From positions 1 through 64,000 of the forward strand of contig CAJQTA010000001.1 in assembly GCA_905618895.1 (NCBI GenBank): DNA of 64,000 nt, read 5' to 3'. Positions 19,762 through 29,212 of this stretch are shown here, piece after piece. The stretch comes from an uncultured Candidatus Pelagibacter sp. (GTDB lineage Bacteria; Pseudomonadota; Alphaproteobacteria; Pelagibacterales; Pelagibacteraceae). The notes under the pieces are model-generated. The model had not been told where the DNA came from. It worked only from the letters and a program-made list of their open reading frames with translations, and ran no database searches. Position numbers and translations under genes: made by a program. Each line of letters opens with the position of its first letter. The stretch's first letter is position 1.

Positions 19762-21921
19762 TTAAAATGTTGCTGACAATTCAATACCTGCACTATAGTC
19801 AGGTACTTCACTTAAAAAATTATAGTTAGAACTCATTTTAAAATCAAATTCATTTACGTTATTGGTTAATGATAAACTAGTTTTCTCAAAATTATTTACA
19901 TCAAATACAAATTTCATTTTATCAACTGGAACATACCCTACAGATAGATAAATGTCGTTACTATAACCTTTTCCATTAGTTTTAAATTTTTCAAAATTTC
20001 CAACTAATGACCATCCTGATATCGAAGTTACATCAACACCATAACCAATTCTAAAATTATGTTTTGACTTATTATCTACTTTATAATTATAAACTGTACT
20101 TTGGCTATTTAGATAATAAAACTCTGCATCTGATGATGAGCTTAAATCTGCAATATATTCTAATCGCCCATGATGATTAATAATTTCATCCTCTTCCTTA
20201 TCTGTATCTGTTTTGTCTAAAAGTATACCAAGTGTTGCTAATGCAGATTTAATATTTTGATCCTTATAAAGTAATACGTCTGTCAAACTGTTTACTGCAG
20301 TTGATTTTTCTCTAAAAGCTTTTAGTCTTGTGTATCCTAAATCTAATTTGATGCTGGGATTTAAATTTATGTCTTCATCAACTATTCTTTTTCCAAAATT
20401 AAATGATCCAAATATCTGTTGCCCTTCTCGGTCACCATTTAGGGTGTTACCAAAAGTAACTCTTTTTTGATCTACAACTAGCAAACTAACACCAATTAAT
20501 GCATCAGTAAAAACGTGATCATCTCTAAGTTTAGTGCCGTATAACGCTAAACTATAAGCATCTGTATCTAATTTGCTTCCTTTATATCCAATATCAACAT
20601 TATCTTTTCCATACTGAAAAACGTATCCATACATAGTGTTTCTATCTTCTTCTTTAATTCTATCTGCACCAATTGAGATAGCATAACTATGAAAATCTCT
20701 TGATGATGAAGTTGAAGATTTATTTTTCCCCAAGCTAACTCTACCTTCACTCCATTGAAACCAATCATCACTATCATAACTTCTATCAATTTCTTTTTTT
20801 GAGCTTTTAAGGGCACTAACTAATTTTGATATTTTTGTATTTGTAAAATCAATTTCTGCATTAAGATTTGATAGATTGTCTTTATTTTTATGTCTTCTTA
20901 ACCACTCCATTCGGTGAAAGATTGGAAGATTAATGTTTTGAATTATACGTTTTGATAATTCAACATTTGCTTCAATGATTGCTGTAACATCTTTATCATT
21001 AATAGGATCACAAGTAATTGTGCCAGCACAAGCTAAACTATATTCATAAATTACATTATCACCTGAACTAGATCCATCGTCTCCAGTAACATATAGTTTT
21101 GTAAAATTTGACGAAAATATAAATCCTCTCATATTTCCAGTTTGAGATACTATTGAATAAGATGTTTTAAGGGTAATTGAAGTAATGTTATATGGTGATG
21201 ACAATGAATACTTATTGATATCATCCCCACTATTTCCACCAACATATAAAAAATTTCCATCTGAACTAAGTTGTATATTTCTTAATGAACTTTCATCAGA
21301 CTGAATACTACCCGAACATTGTTGATTGGTCATGCTCGTAATATCCCAAGGTGTTGTTAAATCATATTGAGCTATTATATTATTACCTTCATTTCCAACA
21401 AATACACGAGTTCCATCTGGTTTAAAGCTTATACCTCTTGATTGTATACTTGTAGTACATCCGGCCCGTAGTGCTGTTCTTGCAGTCCAAGATAGAGTTG
21501 AGGTATTCCAGGGTGTAGATAAAGTAAACTGCTCTATAGAAACATTATTACCTGATGTTCCATCGCTTCGAATTACATACATTTCTGTTCCATCAGTTTT
21601 AAATACTATAGCGTGTGGGTTATTCATAACCTCTGTACCTCCACTTTCTTCTATTGTAAGTGGTGTGTCTGAAATTTTAACTGCAGTGCTAATATCAAAT
21701 GGTGTCGTTAAAGAATATTCTATAACTGATTGATCATCTTCGTCTTTATCATTAGTGACGTATACTCTTGTTCCATCAGGTTTTATGAATATACCCCTTA
21801 ATTCATCAATGTCAGAGGAAATATCTTTTGATTGCTTAAATTCTAAAAAAGCAAAAGAATTAGAATAAAATAAAGCTAAAAAACTAAATACAATAAATAA
21901 TATTTTGAAAAAACTTTTCAC
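19762..21921 (-). CDS. Autotransporter-like protein with beta-propeller repeats
   Basis: The likely start is GTG at 21921 (VKSFFKILFIVFSF, read as Met). The paralog remnant at 25396 has the same GTG-AAA start at the same distance from a shared upstream element, so the longer TTG reading to 21945 is less likely. There is a signal peptide, then a propeller with FKPDGTRVFVGN and similar repeats, a helical linker (RMEWLRRHKNKDNLSNLN), WFQWSEGRVSLGK, then a 12-strand type barrel ending LSATF. It has about 719 residues and is the first gene of a two-gene unit with 17244. Confidence 0.8.
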   Translation of the reverse strand: MKSFFKILFIVFSFLALFYSNSFAFLEFKQSKDISSDIDELRGIFIKPDGTRVYVTNDKDEDDQSVIEYSLTTPFDISTAVKISDTPLTIEESGGTEVMNNPHAIVFKTDGTEMYVIRSDGTSGNNVSIEQFTLSTPWNTSTLSWTARTALRAGCTTSIQSRGISFKPDGTRVFVGNEGNNIIAQYDLTTPWDITSMTNQQCSGSIQSDESSLRNIQLSSDGNFLYVGGNSGDDINKYSLSSPYNITSITLKTSYSIVSQTGNMRGFIFSSNFTKLYVTGDDGSSSGDNVIYEYSLACAGTITCDPINDKDVTAIIEANVELSKRIIQNINLPIFHRMEWLRRHKNKDNLSNLNAEIDFTNTKISKLVSALKSSKKEIDRSYDSDDWFQWSEGRVSLGKNKSSTSSSRDFHSYAISIGADRIKEEDRNTMYGYVFQYGKDNVDIGYKGSKLDTDAYSLALYGTKLRDDHVFTDALIGVSLLVVDQKRVTFGNTLNGDREGQQIFGSFNFGKRIVDEDINLNPSIKLDLGYTRLKAFREKSTAVNSLTDVLLYKDQNIKSALATLGILLDKTDTDKEEDEIINHHGRLEYIADLSSSSDAEFYYLNSQSTVYNYKVDNKSKHNFRIGYGVDVTSISGWSLVGNFEKFKTNGKGYSNDIYLSVGYVPVDKMKFVFDVNNFEKTSLSLTNNVNEFDFKMSSNYNFLSEVPDYSAGIELSATF

Positions 21922-21947
21922 GAGCGTAGAGTAATGAAAAGTCAATT

Positions 21948-21985
21948 AATACAACCGTATTAGTGCCCAAATCGAATTAAATTAT
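21948..21985 (-). promoter_or_regulatory. Shared upstream element, copy 1
   Basis: The + strand reads ACAACCGTATTAGTGCCCAA, then ATCGAATTAAAT. Copy 2 at 25651 has ACAACCATGTTAGTGCTCGA, then ATTGTACTAAAT. Both lie 27-29 bases upstream of a GTG start of an autotransporter gene. The further upstream sequence is also related (CTTGTCC... near 22018 and CTTGTCT... near 25718). It may be a promoter core, an operator or both. Confidence 0.55.
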
Positions 21986-22123
21986 TTATGCTATTAGTCA
22001 ATTTTAAAGCTTTTAAACTTGTCCTTCCATAATTGCCAAAAATGATTGGAAAAAACACCTAAATAAATCTTTTAATAAAATTATAATAAAGATTCTAAGA
22101 ATATTTAATGAAATTGAAAGTTA

Positions 22124-25100
22124 CTAAAATTTATTTGAAATTTTCAAGTTTACACCATAATCAGGGATTTGACTCATCAAGCTATAGTTTGATCCTAATT
22201 TGATATCAAAACCATTTATATTTTTAGATATATTTAGTCCTGTCGTTAGTTCATCAGAGCCATCTAAACTCATAGCATACTCTGTTTCACGTTGAGAAAT
22301 ATAATGAAAGCCAAACCTTACATTGTTTGTTTGTTGACTTTCACTACCTTGAATTCTTTTTAAAATACCTGTTAATTTTAAATGATCTTGTAGTTCATAG
22401 TTAAATCCCATTTCAGCAGTTAATAAATGTGTAGAATTTATACCTGTAGTATAAGCGTAAATCGTCGAGGTATCAGATACGTAATTCATTTTTGTATCTG
22501 ATGAATTACTAAAATCTAATCCATACTGAAATGAACCAAATGGTTTTAAAGAGCTATTAGAAAATTTAACAACATCATTAATCTCTAGGCCAATTGAAGC
22601 TAAGCCACTTTCAACAGTTTGTTTACCATATGTTAGTGCATCAGTACCAGTTTCAGTGTAGCCATCTAATTCAGTGTAGCCAAGATCAACTCGAGCTATT
22701 GGAGTTAAATTAAAGTCTTCTTTATTAACAGGCTTACCAGCGTAATTAATTGAACTAAATATTTGAGTTCCATTTCGAGATCCTGTTAAAGTATTTGCTC
22801 CACTTTTTCTAACTAGCTCATTTTCAGTTAAAACAACTCCAAATAATCCTTCAATAAAATTATTAGCGTTTAATGGTCTTGTTCTATAAACTGATAAATT
22901 ATAATTGTTACTATCAATACCTGTTCCACTAGTTCCAACTTCTGTATCACTTTGGCTAAATTGCATTGCAAAACCTAATAGATCATTATTGTTTAATTTT
23001 GTGTCAAAACCTAAAGCTAAACTCTGGACATCTATGTCTTTGGATGAAGAATTTTTATTATCTCCTACCTTTGTCATACTAACAGAGCCCTCACTCCATG
23101 ATGACCAATTTTTAGGAACATAGTCTGTTAAATAAACTTTTGATGCTGGGGTAACTTTTGCAAGAGATGTTAACATTGTATTTGTTAAATAAGTTTTTGA
23201 TGTTGGACTAACTGTTGCAAGAGATGTTAATACTTCATTTGTTAAATGAATTTTTGATGCTGGAATAAATTTTGCAAGAGTTGTTAACATTGAATTTCCA
23301 AAATCTAATTTTACATTATTTTTTGTAAAATCTTTGTTAATTCTATTCTGTCTTAAATATCTTAGTCGATCATTAATCAAACTTGTAAATCCACTTAGAG
23401 TATTTTTGGCCATCATATTTTGAGCATCAATACTTCCTGTAACATTTTTATCTGTTGTAGGGTCCACCATTGCTTTAATAGTAAAACTTAAAGCAGTTGT
23501 GGAACTTATTCCAGCATACGAGCCACTGCTACTATTATCAAAAGCAGTTGCATCTATTAAAACATAATATTCAGTTAGGCTATCAAAGTTTGATGATGGA
23601 TTAATTGTTATTTGAGATGTTCCAGACCCTGTTACTTGACCACTCGTTACACCAATAGTTTCAACAAGTACATCGCCTGAGGTTTTATAAATTTCTATGT
23701 CTCCAGTTTCAGCATCAACATTTTCACTAAAATTTAAAATAATATTTGCATCTCTTTCAACATCAGTTGCATCATCAGCTGGCACTGATGAGGTTAATGT
23801 GGGTACTGCATTAGTGGTTGTAAAACTTAAAGTAGTTTTAGAAGTCGGTATTCCAGCATAAGAGCCACTATCAACATCATCAAAAGCAGTATTAGGTATT
23901 AAGACATAATATTCAGTATTATTATCAAAGTCTGTTCCTGGATTAATCGTTATTTCAGTTGATCCATCTCCTGTTACTTTGCTGCCTGTTACATCAAATG
24001 TTTCAACGGTTGAATCATCTGATGTTTTATGAATTGTTATATTTCCACTTTCAACATTAACGATTTCACTGAAAGTAAGAACAATATTTGCATCAAGTGC
24101 AACACCAGTATCATCATCTTCTGGCACTGATGAGGTTAATGTGGGTATTGTATTAGTGGTTGTAAAACTTAAAGTAGTTTTAGAAGTCGGTATTCCAGCG
24201 TACGAGTTACTATCAACATCATCAAAAGCAGTACTAGGTATTAAGACATAATACTCAGTATTATCTTCAAAGTCTGTTCCTGGATTAATCGTTATTTCAG
24301 TTGATCCATTTCCTGTTACTTTGCTGCCTGTTACATCAAATGTTTCAACGGTTGAATCATCTGATGTTTTATGAATTGTTATATTTCCACTTTCAACATT
24401 AACGATTTCACTGAAAGTAAGAACAATATTTGCATTAATTGCAACACCAGTATCATCATCTTCTGGTACTGATGAACTTAATATTGGGTCAGTAAAACCT
24501 ATATCAAATGGAGCGTCTAAATCATATGAATATACATCGGCATCACTTCTAGCTGTCACAAACATCTTGGTTCCATCATTATTAAAAGCAATACCACTAA
24601 CAGTAGTAGTTTGACTTGCAACACTAAAACCACCTACAGAGCTTGCAGATGACACATCAAATGCTGCTGATAGCGTATATTCATATACCTTATTAGTTTG
24701 ATCACCTACCACAAACATCTTGGTTCCATCATTATTAAAAGCAATACCTCTAGGAGTATTATCTTGACCACTAATATCCTCACTATCTACAAAGCTTGCA
24801 GATGACACATCAAAGCCAGTTGTTAAAGTATATTCATTTACATCATCACCAGCATTACCTACCACAAACATCTTGGTTCCATCATTATTAAAAGCAATAC
24901 CTTGAGGATCAGTGTCTTGACCACTAATATCCTCACTATCTACAAAGCTTGCCTCTGAAATATCAAAAGGGTCATTAGGCATTTCATATTCATTTACATC
25001 ATCACCATTAGCACCTACCACAAACATCTTGGTTCCATCATTATTAAAAGCAAAACCCCTAGGAGCATTTTCTTGAGTTTTAACAATTTTTCTATCCTGA

Positions 25101-25390
25101 ATACTTCCAATACCAAGTGATATATCAAAGACAGAAGAGCTTAAATCATATTCCTCTACTCTATCAAAATTTGAAGAGGCACCACCACTAGGAGTACGAT
25201 TATGTAGCACAAACATCTTGGTTCCATTACCATTAAAAGCAATAGCTTGAGGTTTAATTTCAGTACCAGTACCTCCACCAGTGCCAACGCTAGCACTAGT
25301 AGGATTTGTTGGACCAGCTTGTGCTGAGTTAACAAAAGTTAGATTAAAAATTAAGAATATTGAGAATATTTTTTTTATAAAATTAAGCAT
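22124..25390 (-). CDS. Large autotransporter-like protein with Ig-like repeats
   Basis: The protein has 1088 residues and is the largest of the family. After a signal peptide (MLNFIKKIFSIFLIFNLTF, cut near AQA) come five propeller blades with AFNNDGTKMFVVG, then three Ig-like repeats of about 110 residues of the Big_5/SwmB type (each SSVPEDDDTGV, IVLTFSEIVNVESGNITI, TEYYVLIP.TAFDD, LSFTTTN). A segment with three short repeats (LTSLA.V.P.SK.YLT) precedes WSSWSEGSVSMTK and the C-terminal barrel, which ends LKISNKF. Repeats 1 and 2 are almost identical at DNA level. The protein most likely sits on the cell surface as an adhesin or binder. Confidence 0.82.
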   Translation of the reverse strand: MLNFIKKIFSIFLIFNLTFVNSAQAGPTNPTSASVGTGGGTGTEIKPQAIAFNGNGTKMFVLHNRTPSGGASSNFDRVEEYDLSSSVFDISLGIGSIQDRKIVKTQENAPRGFAFNNDGTKMFVVGANGDDVNEYEMPNDPFDISEASFVDSEDISGQDTDPQGIAFNNDGTKMFVVGNAGDDVNEYTLTTGFDVSSASFVDSEDISGQDNTPRGIAFNNDGTKMFVVGDQTNKVYEYTLSAAFDVSSASSVGGFSVASQTTTVSGIAFNNDGTKMFVTARSDADVYSYDLDAPFDIGFTDPILSSSVPEDDDTGVAINANIVLTFSEIVNVESGNITIHKTSDDSTVETFDVTGSKVTGNGSTEITINPGTDFEDNTEYYVLIPSTAFDDVDSNSYAGIPTSKTTLSFTTTNTIPTLTSSVPEDDDTGVALDANIVLTFSEIVNVESGNITIHKTSDDSTVETFDVTGSKVTGDGSTEITINPGTDFDNNTEYYVLIPNTAFDDVDSGSYAGIPTSKTTLSFTTTNAVPTLTSSVPADDATDVERDANIILNFSENVDAETGDIEIYKTSGDVLVETIGVTSGQVTGSGTSQITINPSSNFDSLTEYYVLIDATAFDNSSSGSYAGISSTTALSFTIKAMVDPTTDKNVTGSIDAQNMMAKNTLSGFTSLINDRLRYLRQNRINKDFTKNNVKLDFGNSMLTTLAKFIPASKIHLTNEVLTSLATVSPTSKTYLTNTMLTSLAKVTPASKVYLTDYVPKNWSSWSEGSVSMTKVGDNKNSSSKDIDVQSLALGFDTKLNNNDLLGFAMQFSQSDTEVGTSGTGIDSNNYNLSVYRTRPLNANNFIEGLFGVVLTENELVRKSGANTLTGSRNGTQIFSSINYAGKPVNKEDFNLTPIARVDLGYTELDGYTETGTDALTYGKQTVESGLASIGLEINDVVKFSNSSLKPFGSFQYGLDFSNSSDTKMNYVSDTSTIYAYTTGINSTHLLTAEMGFNYELQDHLKLTGILKRIQGSESQQTNNVRFGFHYISQRETEYAMSLDGSDELTTGLNISKNINGFDIKLGSNYSLMSQIPDYGVNLKISNKF

Positions 25391-25395
25391 ATTAA

Positions 25396-25623
25396 TTAAA
25401 ATTTATTTAATAGAGACAAGTTAGTATTATGCTGGCCACCACCTATTCCAGTTATAAATAATTTGGATCTATCATTGTTCCATGCAATACCTGTAGGGAA
25501 TGCATTTCTTGGTGATAGATCTAGCCTCTCACCATCACCGGCGTAAGTAACTCCAGCAAATGATTTAAAGCTAAATAAACAAATAAAAAATACTAAAAAA
25601 AATGCTTTTATAAAAAATTTCAC
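25396..25623 (-). pseudogene. Collapsed autotransporter gene (start joined to tail)
   Basis: The frame of 75 residues starts with GTG and a signal peptide (KFFIKAFFLVFFICLFSF), then one propeller blade start (GDGERLDLSPRNAFPTGIAWNN, which resembles the start of the protein at 17244). It ends abruptly with HNTNLSLLNKF-stop. That end matches the final residues of the autotransporter barrels (HNANLSLSSKF in the gene at 49306). The middle 600 or more residues are gone, so this is an in-frame deletion product. It cannot form a barrel; the upstream element at 25651 is intact. Confidence 0.75.
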
Positions 25624-25650
25624 TAGCTTAAATTAATGAATAAGAGATAA

Positions 25651-25687
25651 ATACAACCATGTTAGTGCTCGAATTGTACTAAATTTA
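25651..25687 (-). promoter_or_regulatory. Shared upstream element, copy 2
   Basis: It matches copy 1 (21948) in TACAACC, TTAGTGC, C(A/G)A and CTAAAT/ATTAAAT, at the same distance from the GTG start. It lies in the gap between the collapsed autotransporter and the divergent winged-helix regulator at 25784, so that regulator could bind it. That link is inference. Confidence 0.55.
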
Positions 25688-25783
25688 TTAGGTATAGCTT
25701 ATCTTTTTAAGCTTACTCCCTTGTCTCATTGACAACTGTCCATAATGGGTTCAAATATCTTGGTTTGTAATAAATTTTAAACT

Positions 25784-26773
25784 ATGAAAAATATCCCAAG
25801 TGTTTCCAATCAATTAGATAAAGAAAAACTTTTTGAAATTATTAATAAAAACTTTAGTAAATTAGCACCAGCATATTATACACTAATTACTACTTGGCTT
25901 GTTGATGCTTACAAAGTTTATAAGGGTATCGATAAGTTTATAATTTTAATTTATCTGATTAATAAAGACTTTATTTTCTATAGAAAAAATGGACTAATGG
26001 TTGATTATGATACATTTTATAAAGATAAATCATTAGAAATTCCAAATATTAACATCATTGATATTTCAAAAGATCTTCGAATTCCTAGAGAAAGTGTAAG
26101 AAGAAAGATAGAAATATTAAAAAAACAGGGTGTAATCAAAAAAAAGTGGAAAAAAAAAATCTTTGTAGATAGATCGGCATTTATAACAGCTAAAGCTGAT
26201 AAAACTCTAAAAAATCTTAGTATTTTAATTTTTAATTTTAGTGAAATATTAAACGATAAAGATAAAACTGATGAACCTTTTGGTGTAGATGAAATTTCAA
26301 AATCAATTAAAGAAAGCTTTTCTTTTTGTTGGTATCATTTTTATAAGTTTTTATTCACTTTTACTAATAATTGGAAAACATATACCAAAACTAAAGATTT
26401 AGAAACAGTATGTGTAGCATTCATTGTGCTAATTAATACTGTTCAAAATAAAATTTTTAAAAATAAAAATTTAAATAGAGAAAAATATCTTAAAGAATTA
26501 AAAAAATCTAATCATATTGGTATTAATGCATTTTCTATTGCTGATATATCAGGAATTCCGAGAGCAACGGTTGTTAGAAAATTAAAATTTTTAGTTAACA
26601 ATAATTTTTTGATAATTAATGAAAAAAAACTTTATACTTTTGGTTTAAGCACACAAAGTAAACAATACAAAGTGGTTTCTAAGTTACAGGATAAAAATAT
26701 GGTTTCTTTAAGTAATTTATTATACAGAATCTCTAATCAAATTAAAGCTAATCCAAAAAATAAATTAATATAG
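25784..26773 (+). CDS. Regulator with two winged-helix domains
   Basis: The protein has 329 residues. It has two similar DNA-binding units: DISKDLRIPRESVRRKIEIL-KKQGVIKKKWKKK near residues 94-128, and DISGIPRATVVRKLKFL-VNNNFLIINEKK near residues 254-284. Each is a helix-turn-helix with a following wing of the MarR/GntR type, arranged as an internal duplication. The middle part is rich in aromatic residues and unrecognised. It reads divergently from the autotransporter genes, across a gap that holds the shared element, and could be the regulator of that set. Confidence 0.7.
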   Translation: MKNIPSVSNQLDKEKLFEIINKNFSKLAPAYYTLITTWLVDAYKVYKGIDKFIILIYLINKDFIFYRKNGLMVDYDTFYKDKSLEIPNINIIDISKDLRIPRESVRRKIEILKKQGVIKKKWKKKIFVDRSAFITAKADKTLKNLSILIFNFSEILNDKDKTDEPFGVDEISKSIKESFSFCWYHFYKFLFTFTNNWKTYTKTKDLETVCVAFIVLINTVQNKIFKNKNLNREKYLKELKKSNHIGINAFSIADISGIPRATVVRKLKFLVNNNFLIINEKKLYTFGLSTQSKQYKVVSKLQDKNMVSLSNLLYRISNQIKANPKNKLI

Positions 26774-27043
26774 GAATTGTAACATCAATAGCTCCAATTG
26801 CTTTAGCCATTATTATGCTATGCTTAGGGGCCTCATTAACGGTAAGTGATTTTTCAAGAGTAATCAAAAATCCAAAAGGATTTTTTTATTGGTTTTATTT
26901 GTCAATTATTTATTTTACCTTTAGTTGCTTATCTACTTATTAGTATTTTAAAAGTTCCAACTGCAGCTTATGCTTTAATTATGATGATAACTTCTTTAAT
27001 TTTTGTTTTTATTTTAAGAAAGACTAATTTTAGTCAAAACTAA
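26774..27043 (+). pseudogene. Remnant of a Na+/bile-acid-type symporter gene
   Basis: The first frame reads GIVTSIAPIALAIIMLCLGA and on to NPKGFF, the start region of the bile acid:sodium symporter (BASS) family. After a run of seven T (26881-26887) the frame must shift by one base to continue IGFICQLFILPLVAYLL. Then PTAAYALIMMITSLIFVFIL follows, which looks like the end of the protein, so about two thirds of the usual 300 residues is deleted. It starts directly after the regulator stop. A short AT-rich gap without features follows to 27129. Confidence 0.72.
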
Positions 27044-27129
27044 TATTTTTTTAATGTCACTAGATGAACTTCAAACAAGTCAAAATATAAACAGAATCAA
27101 GAAAATTTAAATTATTTTATAGTCGATAA

Positions 27130-27556
27130 CTAGCAACTACTACTGGAAACTGGTTTTTTTTTTGTTTGAGTTATTTTTATTGTACAGCTTGCGTCACTAA
27201 TTTTAGTTGCAATAATAGTAAGAGTGTCGGCGACTGTTGTTTTAAAAGTGTATGCTTGTCCATCTAAATCATCTACACTATCAAATAAATTAGTAACTAT
27301 ATTTAATTGAGATGTGCTAATATAATATTCTCCATTATTAGATTTATATTCTTGCTCAGCTAAATAAATAGAGTTTAGTGTAATTTCAGCTTGTTTTTTT
27401 TTCTGCTGAAGTTTTGTATCCACTATAGGATACAACTCCTACTGCTGAAAGAATGCCGATAATGGCCACAACTACTAATAGTTCAATTAATGTAAAACCT
27501 TTTGAATTTTTTTTGTTATTAAAAAGTATTTGAGTTTTGATTAATTTAATGCACAT
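27130..27556 (-). pseudogene. Type IV pilin gene with a one-base frameshift
   Basis: The first frame (start ATG at 27556) has a 20-residue leader ending KNSKG, cut before [19 protein letters not shown], then [12 protein letters not shown] and a stop. The second frame resumes [20 protein letters not shown], a normal pilin head, and ends CTIKITQTKKKPVSSSSC. The shift falls in a run of nine A on the - strand (27394-27402); eight A would restore one frame. This may be a true mutation, a phase-variable tract or a sequencing error in a homopolymer. The start overlaps the protease gene by 16 bases. Confidence 0.8.
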
Positions 27557-28518
27557 TGCTGCTGACACATACCATCTGGGTTTCGTTCTTTACATTTATT
27601 ATAACACATAAAGTCAAATGCTAAACGTGGTTGACCAAAAACAGTTTTAACTGTTTTCATGGCTGCTATTTTTGTTTCAGCTGTCCAGCAACCCACATAA
27701 GCAGTTGCATTTTGTATTTTTTCTCCAAGTACTTCTGTCGAAACTTTCTTTGGCTCTTCTTCAGAATTTTTTATACTATTTGCTGAAGTAAAATTTTTAA
27801 GAATAGATGATTTAATCCCAAAATTTGTATTTTCTGGAATAACTCCATAAGACTCCATTGCATCTTTAAAATCTAGTTTGGCTACCGCAACTCCAACTAC
27901 ATCACCACTAGTATTAACAATCGGACCCCCACTATTACCTGGCTGAATTGCTGCATCAATTTGAACTAATGCATAATTATCTTGTGAACCAGCAAGTGCA
28001 CTAACAACTCCTTTTGTAACCTTTACAGAAGAGCTTACTGCTTTGCCAAAAGGATAACCTGCAACGTAAATATCATCTAATAATTTTGGATCTCTATTTG
28101 AAATATCAAATTTGTCTTTTGGTATTATATCTGTTTCAAGAAGTGCAAGATCATTTACTCTATCGTAAGCTAATATTTTAGCAGTTACTGTCTTACCAAA
28201 ATATTTGACTTTGGTAATATTACAATAATTAACTACATGATGGTTAGTAATCATATGACCTTCATCAGATATAAAGAAAGCTGTACCTGATCCAGTAAAA
28301 ATTTTATCGTCTAAAACTTTAACAATTTTTTTCGTATTAGTTCCTTCATCAATAGTCACTTTTGCTTTAACTTTTTTACATACAAAAACAACACTGTTAG
28401 AGTTAACTACACTTTCTGCTATTTTTTTTGATTTATTACACGATTTTAGATCAGCCTTGTAAACATGCTCGATCATACTTCCGTTTAAAAATAATAGTAA
28501 AGCTGTAACGATTTCCAT
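27541..28518 (-). CDS. Trypsin-like serine protease (DegP-type)
   Basis: The protein has 325 residues. The N-terminus has a hydrophobic export segment ([11 protein letters not shown]). The protease domain has the full triad: His in MITNHHVV, Asp in RVNDLALL and Ser in [11 protein letters not shown]. No PDZ domain follows; the C-terminal 70 residues are instead Cys-rich ([28 protein letters not shown]). It probably acts in the periplasm on misfolded or pilus-related proteins, judged from its place between pilin genes. Confidence 0.85.
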   Translation of the reverse strand: MEIVTALLLFLNGSMIEHVYKADLKSCNKSKKIAESVVNSNSVVFVCKKVKAKVTIDEGTNTKKIVKVLDDKIFTGSGTAFFISDEGHMITNHHVVNYCNITKVKYFGKTVTAKILAYDRVNDLALLETDIIPKDKFDISNRDPKLLDDIYVAGYPFGKAVSSSVKVTKGVVSALAGSQDNYALVQIDAAIQPGNSGGPIVNTSGDVVGVAVAKLDFKDAMESYGVIPENTNFGIKSSILKNFTSANSIKNSEEEPKKVSTEVLGEKIQNATAYVGCWTAETKIAAMKTVKTVFGQPRLAFDFMCYNKCKERNPDGMCQQQCALN

Positions 28519-28567
28519 AATTGATTTACTGTACTACAAGCTATTACTAATTATTACTAAAATACGC

Positions 28568-28635
28568 TCATACTGGGCAATAATTAGAAACCACACCCAA
28601 GAGTTCTATTAAAGTAAACCCTTGGCTGTAGTACC
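28568..28635 (-). pseudogene. Short pilin N-terminal fragment
   Basis: The - strand frame reads [19 protein letters not shown]-stop. GFTLIELL is the pilin cleavage site and helix start; afterwards the sequence leaves the family. There is no start codon nearby in frame. It is the smallest of the pilin remnants and lies directly downstream of the main pilin gene. Confidence 0.6.
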
Positions 28636-28655
28636 TAATTTTAAAATATTATTTA

Positions 28656-29123
28656 TTATTCAATTGTAACAGTACCTTGTAGTTGATTAGCAGCAGTAGC
28701 ACATGCGGTAACCATACATGATTTAACCGTTATAACTTTGCCTGAACCATTGATACTTATTTGTCCTTCAACAAATGTTGTGCCTGATACTAACGCAGCA
28801 CCTTGAGTGTAAGGATTTTTATCTGTTGCATTAGCTATTAAGGCAGCTGCAGCAGTTACACCACCAGTAGCACTACTAATAGCAGCACAGTTTGCTGTTG
28901 CCGACCCAAATGCTTTACCTGTAGTGCCTTCTAAAGTACATTTTTGAGCTTCTGCAGCAGCATATTTTAATGTTTGGGCATGCATTTGTTTAATTACATT
29001 TTTCTTAGCAGATGCCGTGTATCCATTATAAGCAACAACACCTACTGCTGCTAAAATTCCTATAATTGCTACAACAACTAGCAATTCAATAAGTGTAAAA
29101 CCTTTATTTTTAATTTTTTTCAT
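28656..29123 (-). CDS. pilA: Type IV pilin, probable major subunit
   Basis: The protein has 155 residues. The leader MKKIKNKG is cut before [33 protein letters not shown]. The head is small and rich in Ala, Gly and Thr, with two Cys pairs (KCTLEG ... NCAAIS; CMVTAC), consistent with a compact major pilin. It stands alone with a 90-base upstream gap next to pilC-pilB, the usual place for the major subunit. Assignment as the major pilin is inferred from composition and position. Confidence 0.85.
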   Translation of the reverse strand: MKKIKNKGFTLIELLVVVAIIGILAAVGVVAYNGYTASAKKNVIKQMHAQTLKYAAAEAQKCTLEGTTGKAFGSATANCAAISSATGGVTAAAALIANATDKNPYTQGAALVSGTTFVEGQISINGSGKVITVKSCMVTACATAANQLQGTVTIE

Positions 29124-29212
29124 TAAATCCTTTTTAGTGTTTTATATTAATAATATTATGGAGATTATACTCAAAAAGGTCAATAAATTTTATCAAGCCT
29201 AATGACTAATAA

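Noticed and set aside
27386-27435. Programmed ribosomal frameshift in the pilin
   Set aside because: The A run could slip, but no stimulating structure is clear and pilins are not known to use it; mutation or a homopolymer error is simpler.
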